Shown: positions 35,258 through 46,507 of the stretch, piece by piece
Layout: the number at the start of each line of letters is the position of its first letter
Position numbering within the stretch: the stretch's first letter is position 1
NCBI GenBank assembly: GCA_958295605.1
Contig: OY282495.1
Location: 79,310,427 to 79,374,426 of the forward strand
Length of the DNA stretch: 64,000 nt
Direction: 5' to 3'
Source of the DNA: Ajuga chamaepitys
Taxonomy: Eukaryota > Streptophyta > Magnoliopsida > Lamiales > Lamiaceae
Notes under the pieces: model-generated
Seen by the model: only the letters and a program-made list of their open reading frames with translations
The model's database searches: none
What the model was told of the DNA's origin: nothing
Made by a program: the position numbers and the translations under genes

Positions 35258-35264
35258 TATAAAA
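35258..35264 (+). promoter_or_regulatory. Candidate TATA box of the BAHD gene
   Basis: TATAAAA in a CCCCTATAAAATTTC context, 44 bp before the chosen ATG. If used, the 5' leader is only about 10-20 nt. Position-based inference. Confidence 0.5.
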
Positions 35265-35307
35265 TTTCAAAGCATGAAGACATTATGTAGAAAGAATAAT
35301 AAAGAGA

Positions 35308-36651
35308 ATGGATGTCCAAATTGTGTCAAGAGAAATGATAAAACCCTCCATCCCAACCCCTCATCACCTCAGAAGTTACAACCTTTCCTTCCTCGATCAG
35401 ATGATTGCAGCTTTCGACGTCCCTCTCACCCTTTTCTACAACACCAAATTTGACATTTCAACCATTTCACAACTTCACCAACTCCTCAAAAAGTCACTCT
35501 CCCAAACCCTAACGATCTTCTACCCTCTGGCAGGCAGGATCCAAAACCTACTCTCCGTCGACTGCAACGACCAAGGGCTTTCGTATACAGAGGCTACAGC
35601 CGCTGTAACTTTATCCGACTTACTCCACAAACCCCACCTCAACTTACTCAACAAGTTCCTTCCCTTGGATGCAAATGTCTTGAAACACGGTTGCGAAGTC
35701 CAAATATCCGTACAAGTCACCCTTCTCCACGGCGGTGGCCTTGTAATTGGTGTTTGCATGTACCACAGGATTGCTGATTTCACAACTATGGCTTCTTTTC
35801 TTAAGACATGGGCTGATTTATTTCAGGGGGTCTTAGGTGAAAAAGAGGTGAAACACGATGACTTAGCTTTAGGGTATCCAATTTTCCCTCCGTTACCTTC
35901 ATTCCCTACCGACCACGAGTCAAACTCCATCAAGTACTACTTTTATGAGGGAAATAATTCTCTCACTAGAAGATTTGTGTTTGATGCGTCCTCCATAGCG
36001 ACCCTGAGAGAGAAAGCAGCAAGCGAATCCGTCCCTAACCCGTCCCGCATAGAAGCTTTGACAGCTTTCGTCGCTGAACGCCTCATGGCGGGTTTAGAAT
36101 CAAGAACAAAAATGTCACCACCTTCGCTAATGATTTCGCATTCGGTGAATGTAAGGAGAAGGTTGGACCCACCATTACCAGATAGAGCTTTCGGAAACTT
36201 TGTATGGTTTGTGGCTGCCTTCTATTGTCCCTCAGAACAAAAAATGAAGCTTTCTGAATATGTGGAAGTGCTAAGAGAGGTTCTGCAGGGAATAGATAGC
36301 AAGAGCCTGAGTGAAATGGAACCTGAAAATGCAATTCGAGTTATAACTGATTCGCAAGGGATAATCAACGAAAAAGGTGATCAAGAACTATTGAAGGAGT
36401 ACAAGTTTACAAGCTGGTGTAATATGGGATTGTATGATTTGGATTTTGGGTGGGGAAGGCCGGCGTGGGTGGCGCACATGGGGGACGCGGCGGAGGAGCG
36501 ACAGACAAAGCATCAGTTTCTATTTTTGGAAGGGAAAATGAGCGGTGATATAGAATTATGGGTGTTGCTTGGTGAAGAGGACATAGCCATGCTGGAAAAT
36601 GATCCAAAGTTTACTGCAGTTGCTACCCCGAATCCAAGTGTTCCTTTGTAA
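35308..36651 (+). CDS. BAHD acyltransferase (HXXXD type), intact
   Basis: Predicted cytosolic acyl-CoA-dependent O- or N-acyltransferase of 447 residues, usual family length, with no signal peptide or membrane segment. Motifs seen: FYPLAGRI (71-78) near the N-terminus; catalytic HRIAD (HXXXD, 153-157), whose His is the general base; HSVNVRRRLDPPLPD (278-292); NFVW (297-300); and the structural DFGWG (379-383) followed by RPAWVA. The clade is most like the vinorine synthase / acetyl-CoA:alcohol transferases (clade III) by overall look. The acceptor cannot be told from sequence. The ATG at 35308 is chosen because the family starts directly with a short stretch before IKPS.PTP; an ATG at 35274 is out of frame. 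Single exon, no stops or frameshifts. A MITE ends about 110 bp upstream and a CACTA MITE starts about 245 bp downstream, so regulatory space is short. It is the only intact host gene in the window and could still be a silent paralogue. Confidence 0.93.
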   Translation: MDVQIVSREMIKPSIPTPHHLRSYNLSFLDQMIAAFDVPLTLFYNTKFDISTISQLHQLLKKSLSQTLTIFYPLAGRIQNLLSVDCNDQGLSYTEATAAVTLSDLLHKPHLNLLNKFLPLDANVLKHGCEVQISVQVTLLHGGGLVIGVCMYHRIADFTTMASFLKTWADLFQGVLGEKEVKHDDLALGYPIFPPLPSFPTDHESNSIKYYFYEGNNSLTRRFVFDASSIATLREKAASESVPNPSRIEALTAFVAERLMAGLESRTKMSPPSLMISHSVNVRRRLDPPLPDRAFGNFVWFVAAFYCPSEQKMKLSEYVEVLREVLQGIDSKSLSEMEPENAIRVITDSQGIINEKGDQELLKEYKFTSWCNMGLYDLDFGWGRPAWVAHMGDAAEERQTKHQFLFLEGKMSGDIELWVLLGEEDIAMLENDPKFTAVATPNPSVPL

Positions 36652-36895
36652 TCTTTATCTCAAGTTACTTCAAGTTACTTACACTAAATTGCAAAAGTCT
36701 TTCCATATAATAATACTGAAACTAATTGTTTATCTTTTTAAATGCTAAAAATATTAGTCATTTACCTCGTAATGCCTCAAATTTGGTTGTTTTCTAAATC
36801 AGGAGATTTAGTTTTGTTGTAATATTTGTGCGAAGTTACAATTAGAAACTTGCTTGTTAGTTTAATTTACTGCGTGTTTCCACCGGGCTTTTTGC

Positions 36896-37250
36896 CACTA
36901 CAAAATGTAGTTACAAAAAGTCGAGAATAGTCACAAAAATATTTTTAGTAACTACAAATTTAAAAATAGTTACTATAGGGTAGTCACTTATAATAAGATG
37001 CAAAAAAACTTTTTTGCAACTATTTTGTAGTTACTAATATATTTATAACTATTTTCTGCAACTACTTTGTAGTTACTAATGTATTTATAACTACAAGCAG
37101 TTGCAAAAGAGCTTGTCATATTATAGCAAATTTGATAAAAATTGTTGAAATGTTTTATGGAATTACTAATAGTTACAAAAAAGATTATTTTTAATAACCA
37201 TTCTTGTAGTTGCAAAAGACTAGCGGCAAATACCATTTTTTCTTGTAGTG
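36896..37250. mobile_element. Small CACTA-like MITE
   Basis: 355 bp, starts CACTACAAAATGTAG and ends TTTTTTCTTGTAGTG. GTAGTTACAAAA / TTTTGCAACTA words recur inside in both orientations, as in CACTA subterminal regions. Flanking triplets (TGC, TTC) do not match, so the TSD is lost or the boundary is off by a base or two. Confidence 0.65.
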
Positions 37251-37398
37251 TTCTGGTACATTCTATATATGTTAGCTGGATTTGATTTTAAATCTTTGTT
37301 TCCTTGCTTATTTTATACTTGTGGCAAATTTGATTACAAGTACTACTGAGGTATAATCGTTCTTAACATTATTCATATACTTGATCAGGAGCGGAATT

Positions 37399-37765
37399 TG
37401 TTAGGAATTGTGCCTTGAACCTGGTTTGGTTTGAATCGACGTTCGTATAAAAGTGGATGGTTGGATTTGAGTGTCGTTGGGATTGGGCAGATCGGAGGAC
37501 ACAGTCCGTCGCGGCCGCGACATAATTGTGGCTGCAAAGTTGAAATCGGGGAGAGTGGGCTCGGCCGCAAAGGAAGGGCGCGACCGCGACTAGTGATACG
37601 AACATTGGGTTGGTTTTCTGGTCGCAGGCGCGACACATAGTCGCAACCGCAACACGATAGGCGGCAGATTTTGGGCTTACGTGTTTAGGCCCAATTTGAT
37701 TCATTTTCTGTATAGGATTAGGTTTGGGGGGTTTATAATAAGTTCTATCGGAGTCCTTGATATAA
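37399..37765 (+). repeat. LTR-like fragment with GGCCGCGAC words, copy 1
   Basis: Starts TGTTAGGAATTGTGCC and matches 57364 onward through TTTGAATCGACGTTCG, GGAGGACAC, CGCGGCCGCGAC, TAGGCCCAA and AGGATTAGGTTTGGGG. Ends in a TATA-like GTTTATAATAAG. No gene. CACTA element 1 inserted next to it. Confidence 0.6.
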
Positions 37766-39018
37766 CCATATACATATGTCATGCATATATTAAATCGTTA
37801 TAGATGATCACTACAAGAAAAACTGCATTTAGTGAGAGGAAATTCCGTGGTTAAAGCCCCAAAAACCGTCATAAAAGACATTTAGTGACGGGATATATAC
37901 CGTCACCGCCCCTGGCTACAGCTTCCGCCACTAAAGGTAAATAATGACGGGACACCAGTCCGTCACTAAAAAGTATTTAGTGACAGTAATAACCCGTCAC
38001 TAAAAAGATGTATAATGACAGTCAATTCCCGTCACTAATTGCACTAATCCCCGTCACTAATAACTTAATTATAGACTAATTTTATAACTAAGTCACCCGT
38101 CACTAATAACACTAGTCATAGTAATATACCGTCACTATAGAGGTTATATAGTGACTGTCAATTCCCGTCACTAATAACACTAATAGACTCTCATTATAGA
38201 ATAACATATTAAATAACTAACCCGTCACTGTTTTCCTCATTATACGCTTGATGTCCTCATTAAATATCAGTACATTTAAATACAATAATTTTTTTTTTTG
38301 TCCTATTAATATCGCACTATCCAAATAAGATTAATATGTAGAGGAGAGACAAACAAAAAAGACAACATAGAGGCCAAAACTCAAACAAATTAAATCATTT
38401 TTAATAAACAAGAATGTCTAACTAATAATGTCTCAACAGAGCAAAGCATTTCTAAAATGCTATTCCAAGTGTATACAAATTACAACTACACATAAAAATG
38501 AAAGCATTGCCAAAGTCTTTGACAAGACTTTTACTTCTAGTTTAGGACAATTGTTCTTTATTTATCAACGTCAAACGTTCTGAAGATCCTCTTTAAAAAC
38601 TCTACAGCTTCACTTCTCAATTCTATACTCTGCAAGAACACAAGCATTTGGATGTATAAGCTATAAAAGAAGAATAGTTTAAGTGATGTGTAGAGGTACA
38701 GGATAAATCAATATGTCAATAATTGTACAATAAAACAAAAGTATATGTTAATTACGTAATGGCAAATGTCAACAATAAATAACATTAAATAGACTGCCAT
38801 GCATTACCATGCATAAACTTCCTATATAAGAGATTGATAGCTGTGCATTGATCAGATTACCGAATGGAGTGTTAATTTATTATATCCTCTTGCTAATAAC
38901 ATATGTATGACCAGTCAACAATCTACTTAAGTCATAACAATTAAAATAAGTCTTCATATCTTAAAATAACATCAAAGAAAAATTCATTTTAAAACTCAAA
39001 ATCGAAGAGCTACTAACA

Positions 39019-39699
39019 CTAGTGGTCTGGAGACCTTTTACGAGGAATTGATATATAATCATCCTTCAGTTTTTATGCATCATTGTACCCAAAGTTTCTC
39101 AAAACAGACCATGTGTGCTCAGCTTTGCCGCTCTGTACGAAAAGGGAGTGAAGAAAAGAGAAGCCTTCTAAGGTAAGACCAAGTCCATTAACTCCTCCAG
39201 GCAACTTCTCTTGTACCACAGCCTTAACATCCACTTCTTGACCAGCAGTGGAATACTTCATCTGTTCACATGCAATCAAAGTTAGTCGTCGGAAAGACAA
39301 ATGTTTTACGTGTAAAGGAGAAAGAAACAACCTGAAGTTCATCAAGCTCTTTATCATTGAGAGAAGAAAATCCGCTTTAGGGATCTCATGCATCTCAGTC
39401 TTAAAGTTTTGGCTTGTTCATCAAACAGTGCGGGAATTGGGTGAAGGACAGCTAACTGAGCAGAGTAGAACACGTCTAGAACCTACAAAAAATCAAAACT
39501 ATGACAATCACATGCAAATACTTGTTTTTCCATTAACAAAACAAAGATTTAACCTTAATCGTTTTCATGGTAGAACATTCTATCCAGATCTCAATCTCCG
39601 GAAATTCTTGCACGAGTAGCATCATTTCAACATCCCAACTGTACTCTTCATCTCGGCTGTCTAACTTGCAACCAGCCACAATGACCGGTGCTCTTACCT
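39019..39699 (-). pseudogene. Captured MIRO GTPase fragment (exons and introns)
   Basis: Minus-strand exons of a mitochondrial Rho GTPase, a mitochondrial outer-membrane protein with two GTPase domains and EF-hands. Seen in order: VRAPVIVAGCKLDSRDEE (end of GTPase 1); EFPEIEIWIECST; an intron GT...AG; LDVFYSAQLAVLHPIPALFD; RCMRSLKRIF with SLNDKELDELQ (EF-hand); a second intron (GTTGTTTC...GTGAACAG); then VVQEKLPGGVN, LGLTLEGFSFLHSLFV, TWSVLRNFGYNDA and, after an in-frame TAA, KLKDDYISIPRKRSPDH. Intron borders are kept, so genomic DNA was copied, not a spliced RNA. The N-terminal G1 loop and the whole second GTPase domain are missing. Confidence 0.85.
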
Positions 39700-40008
39700 A
39701 AGAGACCACAATAGACAAGGCACGGTTGAGTGGAGAAACAAACACCACCACAATTCAGATAAATGATATCACCAGACCTAACTGGTCAAGTTCAAAATAA
39801 AGACAGAAAAATGAAGTAAGAAATATCAATTGAGAACAAACCAGCTTAACTTTGAAAGCAGCCTTGAAGTTAATAACCAAGTGTATATCAGATACCACAC
39901 TAGTTAAATTCCTATCAGTTCAGTTCTGTTTGGATCAACAAAATTAAAAGTTTGCTAAAATTATCTGGTGTTTGAGAACATATATCCTGCAATATACCTG
40001 TGCAAGTT

Positions 40009-40460
40009 CAGTCGAGAACATCAATAGGTACATTTACGATTAATTTCGGATGTTTTTCAGCAAGATCTTCGATACTAGTTCCACCCTTTTTACAAGCTAT
40101 AATAAGAGACCAACGAATTTATGATAAAGGGTAATAGCAAGGTACCTCTCATTGACAAGTGACAACGTCTCGGACAAATAAACCTTGGTCACAATTTTTC
40201 CTTGAGGTCCAGTTTGTTTAGTAATAAGTACTTGCACTAGCATTTTCCCAGCTACATCCTCAACCTGGTCAGCTTCATAATATACACACCACCTTGGAGA
40301 CCACTCTTAAATGTTCCAAGCCCTCGCCCACCTCACTCTAGTTAAGGCAATTATCTCGCAAGGCTTGCATTCATCAATTGAACCAATGGCCACGCCTTTT
40401 GGGACATTAATTCAATGCTCGCCCATCAATTCAGCCCCTAATATTCATGTATATTTGTCG
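40009..40460 (-). pseudogene. Captured succinyl-CoA ligase beta-subunit fragment
   Basis: Minus-strand remnant of the mitochondrial TCA-cycle enzyme succinyl-CoA ligase (ADP-forming) beta chain. Blocks: NIHEY (about 40455) with a stop where Gln is normal, AELMGE, INVPKGVAIGSIDE, then after a gap RGLGTFKSGLQGGVYIMK, ADQVEDVAGKMLVQ, TKQTGPQGKIVTKVYLSE, LSLVNERYLAITL and ACKKGGTSIEDLAEKHPKL with VPIDVLD before a stop at about 40009. Frame changes and stops separate several blocks. The stretch between SIDE and RGLGT is lost. It runs in the same sense as the MIRO fragment and lies directly upstream of it in that sense. Confidence 0.85.
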
Positions 40461-40799
40461 TGCCCCTAACCTCTCTCACAGTAATCACAAAAGAGGTTAA
40501 TTGAATAATCAACAATTGTAGACAATAGCTATTGAATTCATCTAGAAACAGACAGAGGAAGAGCGAGGGTACTTCGATCACATCCTCCTCTAAAGAGAAC
40601 CAAACATCCGCTGACCAAATTTAGAAAATAAATTTTAACTCAAATTGTTCTCTTCAAATCGCAATGACAGTGTCAGATTTTAACGAAACAAAGAAATAGT
40701 AGTTATCAAAAGCTTATCCTAACAAAATACAGAAAAATAAACAAAAAGCAGAGAATGATAAACTATGCAATTTCACCCAATTGTCGACAAACTTAGGGA

Positions 40800-41300
40800 T
40801 TTGAATATTCAGTTCCAATTTCCACAGCGAACCAAAGATGTATTTACTGAAATATATATCCGTAAATAGAAGAAGGAAAAGGCTTACCAAGAGCAGATGG
40901 AGAATGTTTTCCGTCGGACGAACGAATTCTGGTGTCCGAAACTCGTCGCCCCGTTATACTTAAAATTTTCACCCCTTCCACAATGTAACCCATCAAAGAC
41001 GAGTTTTTCTTATTCAAATTGAAGACATCATTAGTCAATTAGAACTGAAACTTAGGGTTTAATTTATAGCAATAGTAAAGAATAGAGGCATATTTGTAGA
41101 TCTCCTTACCTGTTAACTGCATAATCAGCAGCGGGAAGAAGATTGCTGAATGGCAGAAGGCCGATGGAGAATGGAGGATGGTGGATGGAGGAGCGGCGGA
41201 ATTTTCGGAGAGATGGTAGTAGGAGAGACGGAGGAAGATTAGGGTACGAAATGAAGATTTTTTCATTGCTTTTGTTATAAAAAAATTGATTCCCCATTTT
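40800..41300 (-). other. Leader-like segment of CACTA element 1
   Basis: Two short minus-strand frames (41297-41106 and 41038-40844) have no recognised domain. The outer one is Pro/Ser-rich owing to CT-rich DNA and ends at AACAG/GTAAGG. It could be a transcribed 5' region; no further support. Confidence 0.35.
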
Positions 41301-41842
41301 TTGTTTTATTTTGCTGTTGAAAATTTTAGTCCTTTTAGTAGCTTTGAGTAGGAAAATATTCCGCCTCGTTTTTTCACAGCTATAGTGACGGTAAAGGAAA
41401 AATGTTTAAATGAATTCAAGATTTTCCTCACCAATTTCAGTGTTATTAGTGAGAGTAACATTTTACTCTCACTAAAGTCATGTTTATCTCACATTTAGTG
41501 AGAGTATATTCTTACTCTCACTATTTTTCTGTCACTAAAAGTAGTTTTTCTTGTAGTGGATGTTGCACCAATGGTAGTAGAAGACCCAATAGCCTTCAAG
41601 ATGCACAATCTAGGTTCAAATGCTAAAGGTTTTCAGGGTAATTTATTGATGGAATTACTTATATGTATAATAGATGTAACATTTGAAAGGTAGAAGAGTG
41701 GTATAAAGGAAGTTAACATTTGAAATGACATATATATATTTTTTTTCAAATTAGAGTTGACACTTGGAGATGTGATGTTTTATAAGGTGTAACCAAAAAG
41801 TTAATTTAATTATAATTTTTTATTTTTCAATCCAACTTTTTT

Positions 41843-42340
41843 CACTACAGCAATTTCATAAATAGACAACAGTAAAAAGATAATAGTTTTTTCCAGCAGT
41901 GTTGTGTATTCATGAATTAACAACAGTTTTACTGCAATCTGTTGTCTATTATCGACAAGACACGCTAATAGACAACATTTTTACAATGGATTTCAGCATT
42001 TGTTGTCTATTAGCGCATTTTTCCATAGATAGACAACACTTTTATCAACAGATCCTCTGACCTGTTGTCTATTAGCAATTCTTTACTCCAATAGACAACT
42101 CTAATAACAAGATTTTTGCAAAATCGTTGTAAAGCGAAAGACATTTCAATTTATAACAGTTTTATTATGATGTGAAAATGTATTGTGTTATTTAAAATTC
42201 ATTAAAATTATGTTCAAGATACTGTAATAAACTATCTACTAAAATTTTAGTAATTAATAATATATTTGAAATAAAATAATAATTGTGATTTTATTTTATA
42301 CTTTGGATTTTATAGTTTCGTATGACATATTCAGTCACTT
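41843..42340 (+). repeat. X-type CACTA subterminal region, copy in element 2
   Basis: Matches 50700-51083 in inverse orientation and 60698-61130 in direct orientation, over GTGTTGTGTATTCATGAATT, AACAACAGTTTTACTGCAAT and GACAAGACACGCTAATAGAC. Confidence 0.85.
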
Positions 42341-43763
42341 TATCATGTAGCTGGATTCATATAATAAAATTTAATTAAACTTTTATATATGTTATATATA
42401 TACTATACACATATTTTAAATCAAGCACATAAAAAAATTCACAGATATTTCATATTTTACTTTCTAGAATTCAATTAAAATCCACCCCAACTAGATGTGG
42501 CAATTCAGTCCAACACCATATATTGGGTCCTGTTGGGCCAGAAACAAAAAAATTCATCGGGCCAAAATTATCGAGTCAAGATCAACTTATCCTCCTCAAA
42601 TATACTAAGATTTCGGGCCAGTCTATGGTCCGTTGGACTTTTAGCCCATCGAGTCGGATACAACCAACAACAATAGGGTGTAATTTGGTGACCGAAATGT
42701 GGTTTATATTACAAATGAATTATTGATATTCGTGAGAAAGGTTTAAGTTTTAAATTAAAATACTCATAATTACCCATTAAATAAATGAGATATAACTTTT
42801 GACCTAAAATCACTTTTATTAAAAGCTAAAGCTATTTTCCAACACTTCAAAATAAACTTTCCCAACTTATAAGCTCAAATCACCACTACAAGGACTTCGT
42901 AAATAGACAACGGTTTTTATCTGTTATTTAGTTATAAATAAGTCTGTTAAGAATAGTGGTGTTGTTAAAAGTACCCCTATTGGCAACAATTTAAAACCGT
43001 TGTCTGTTTAGCAATAAACAACGGTTTCAACAACAGTACAAAACCCTTGTCTGTTTGACAACAAACAACAGCGAAAAACTGTTGAACCATCGTGTATACC
43101 TGTTGTCTTTATAAGTAGAGACCACAGATATAAACCGTTGTCTTTTCTTGGCAAAGATAACAAAAAAAACTCCGTTGCCTTTCAATGAAAGACAACATGT
43201 TTTATTATTGAATGTTGTTGTTTAGATGTACATTCACATATGAAACACCCAATAGTCAAAATATAATAAAACATTAAATACGAAATATCAAATACAAAAA
43301 AATGTCAACTAAATAAGTCCTAGAATAGAACCAACATCAACTTTTATTTACTCAAACAATTCCTATATCTATATAATTAATACTTAAGATTTTAAACACC
43401 GATCTTAGTATCATGAAATCTCTTCATAATCCACCAGTTGTTCTTCAATGACTATGCTGCATAGCATAAGATATCCATATCAGTTTGTGTACAATAAAAT
43501 TCATATAACTAGCATAAGGACTAATAATATCATATTCATAGCTTAACATAAAATTAATTTGCAAGTAAAAATTGGGGAGGGCTTATTGCGATTCGATCTC
43601 TGATCTTATTAATATCCCAATCTTATTAATCTAAATCAAAAGAGATTTTAAGCCCCATATTGTTTTTGTAAAATCAATGATTGTGTAGAATGTCAAGAAA
43701 ACACACTCGAAGTGCCCTAAAATGCCAACTACAATCATTGCCATGCCAGCAAAATAAGTACAT

Positions 43764-43855
43764 GTGCCACTAACAAAAACTGAAGATCGGTACCTGTGAC
43801 AAAGTGTATGTGCCACTAACAAAAACAGAAGACGGGTACCTGTGACAAAGAGAAA
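43764..43855. repeat. Tandem duplication, 46-bp period
   Basis: Two copies of a block beginning GTGCCACTAACAAAAAC and containing GGTACCTGTGACAAAG, starting at 43764 and 43810. Confidence 0.85.
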
Positions 43856-43859
43856 CAGT

Positions 43860-44480
43860 GGTTAGCAACAGGAAGACTTCTTACACCGTAAGTCTTTACC
43901 AGTTAAAAGAAAGTAGAGTTAAAGAAGTTGCAAGCAAGGGTTGAACGAGGTAGATGGATAATGCATGAGCTTGTTTCTATTCCAGATCAGTAGATTCCTT
44001 TGCATGACGTAATGTATCAAGATCTGCAGTAGAAATATGTTAGATTCTAATTTTCTAGTAGCTTTGTATTTTAAATCCAGATGAGATAAAAGATTAAAAA
44101 ACAGAAAGAAACAGTCCTACAGAATAAAGTTCACAGTATGCAGACTTTTTTCCAGGACTGGACTTTTGGACCCACACTTGTTTCTGGAAGTTCATTGAGT
44201 TACAAAAGTTAGGAAGTAATTGCATACAATCTAAAAAATTAAGTACTGAAGATGATGAAGGCTAGCAATGTAGCAAACCTCCTGAAAACCATAGCCAGAA
44301 GAGGCATCTCTTTTCGAAGATTTTCCCCCAACAATTGAGGAGCTATTCCATATTTTACATTATAAATTGTGCCACAGCAAACTCCATGCCTGAAAGAACC
44401 TAAAGTATTTCACAAACCATCAACATGCAATTTACGACATTAAAGGATTATATATACACTTCTTGGCCTAAACTTGGAAG
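43860..44480. other. Unassigned interior of element 3
   Basis: No recognised coding. On the minus strand GENLRKEMPLLAMVFR (about 44285-44330) looks coding-like but was not matched to a family. Confidence 0.3.
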
Positions 44481-44599
44481 CTAATTCTCACCAGTCAGTG
44501 GAGTAATGCTTGTTGCGACCACTTCCAATTGGTTTATAGTCACCACCACGGGCAACCGGATCTTGTTTCTTTTCTACACGAGTTCCTGCAGTAATGGAC

Positions 44600-45905
44600 C
44601 ACGGGCAACTGCTGAAATCTTTTACTACAACATAGGTCCCAACCTTCTTGAAAACCTCTGCTGTAATTGGGACCGTAGAGTTCACTGGATTACTATTAAG
44701 TTGACAATGGCCTTAAGATAGGACTTATTAATTCCTTCGCAAAGAGTCTACTATTCCGGCATGAATGTTGAAAAGATCATCCCTCATTATTCCAGGTTTC
44801 CTGGGAACTCCAGCAGGGATGATTACAAGGTCCATGCCAGTGAGTGCATCCTCCAACTGATTTTGATCCACAAAACCACAAACCTATACATTGAAAAATC
44901 CAGTCATGTTCTGCTAGTTCAATTCGTGCAATCAAATTCTAACTAACTGAGTTCAGGTAAAGTGTAGCTAATCCTTTTGGTATTTAGAAGAAATATGCAT
45001 TTACTGATATATTGAATACTCTAGGAGATGTTTGTTAACAACCTCATGAGTATGAGTGTAATTCCCTAATTGTTGTTCTGTATAGTTCTCTACATCAACA
45101 TCAGATTCCTAAGAAAAATAATTTGTACAGATTGTCGCTCTTTTCAAGAGCTTTAATTACACTAGGCTTGCATTATCTAGTTTGCTATCCAAATTAAGAC
45201 TTATTCTTGTTATGTGTATTATTAGTTATTCAGCACGTAACAACTTAATGTGTCTAGGCCAAATGGTTGGTCGCCATCAGTACATGATTGGTAAAGAACA
45301 TAGGGAATGTAATATTAACCCCCAAGAATCACTACTAAGCCCATCTATCATTTTTCACAACTTTCTCCCCAACAGAAGAACACCAAATGACCTAGCACCT
45401 GAATTGTAGCTATAAAAAAAGAGCCTAAAACTGAATCCACTTCCCCTGCTCCAACAGCTTCATCCCTCATCTGTAAAGCCCAGTTATTGTCAAGAAAGGT
45501 TTAACCAAAGGCAAGAAACCTGGTTTACTATCAAAGCTATCAAGGCAATCAATTGAGACCGCCGAATTAAATGAAACTGAAAATAAAATTGATCTAGCAA
45601 AATTAATAGAAGGTAAGCACTACACTATTTAAAACAGAAGGGGCATAGAAGTTAGAAAGATGATATTACCACATCACTAGTGTCCATATGGCTGATATCT
45701 GTTGTGACCCCTGGAGTATTAACTACGTCATAAAGATGAAGCACCGATACCAGTGGATTCATCTTCATCATCATGTCATAAAGATGAAGCACCGATACCA
45801 GTGGATTCATCTTCATCATCATTGCTTAAGGTTGGCCTATGCCGCCAGGCGCCAGCTGCCCCCAATATCGCCACCTTGAAACCTGGCGACCCTCCTTTTG
45901 CCCGA
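44600..45905 (-). pseudogene. Captured glyoxysomal-type malate dehydrogenase fragment
   Basis: NAD-malate dehydrogenase remnant on the minus strand. The first exon (about 45890-45670) contains a damaged VAILGAAGGIGQP NAD-binding loop (frame shifted within it), MKMNPLVSVLHLYDVVNTPG and VTTDISHMDTSDV, and carries a 48-bp tandem duplication. A long intron with a GTAATA donor follows. The second exon (about 44886) gives VCGFVDQNQLEDALTGMDLV, IIPAGVPRKPG and MRDDLFNIHAGIV, then in another frame TLCEGINKSYLKAIVNLI and, after one lost base, NPVNSTVPITAEVFKKVGTY. The catalytic HAGVTILP region and the C-terminal half are absent. TLCEGI favours the glyoxysomal isoform. After GTY the frame runs into unrelated sequence up to 44488, marking the break of homology. 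Confidence 0.85.
45727..45822. repeat. 48-bp tandem duplication inside the MDH exon
   Basis: Two adjacent 48-bp copies (45727-45774, 45775-45822) with the shared core AGATGAAGCACCGATACCAG. The length is a multiple of three, so the reading frame was kept. Confidence 0.9.
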
Positions 45906-46507
45906 CAATTTGCACGCCATGCCCTCCACCTTCACACAAAAATTAATCTGAAATCATAAGCCCTATTATAAAAAATTGACTCTTTTACCGTACAAAAACA
46001 CCTCAAGTAAAGTTTATTCCCTAAAATTCCAGAATCTCACATGATCAGAACCTTTAACTACCCTAAAATTGGAACTTTCTCCAGTTTCAATCTCAAAGAA
46101 GTAAATGACATTAAAATCAATGCAAAATGTCAAAGCCAATCATTATACATAATGATTCATTTTCTTTTCACTTTGATCACCAAAATCCTTCGATGAACTG
46201 ACGAAATCAGAAGTTAAGCTCTCCAGTAATTATACTTATCTCAATTCGTATGCTAAAGTAAGTAACGCCAATCACAATTCATAATTATGTTTCATTAAAG
46301 AGAAAAGCATTTAAGATTTAGACCTACAGCTGGTTAGTCAAAGGATTGAGGTGAGCTGAAATTGTAGCTATTATAAAGCTAGGTTATTGCGGGAGATGTT
46401 ACTCGGTTATAAGAGTGAATTAAAGTAAGTTCAAAATTCTGACCCGTGGCGGGTCATGGGGAAGGGCAGAGCAGGATGTCCAGTGCGCGGAGCGGGGCAG
46501 GTAAATA

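Larger units (their letters stand above)
37809..41558 (-). mobile_element. Non-autonomous CACTA element 1 with captured MIRO and SUCLA exons
   Basis: 3750 bp with TSD GAT on both sides (37806-37808, 41559-41561). Left end CACTACAAGAAAAACTGC then ATTTAGTGA; right end, on the other strand, CACTACAAGAAAAACTAC then TTTTAGTGA. Subterminal regions repeat CCGTCACTAA / TTAGTGACGG words (37830-38230, 41390-41540). No transposase is present. The centre holds minus-strand exon fragments of two unrelated nuclear genes (39019-39699, 40009-40460). A pyrimidine-rich segment near the right end (about 41120-41250 read on minus) ends in CAG/GTAAGG, which resembles a 5' leader with splice donor. The promoter reading is inference. 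Confidence 0.9.
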
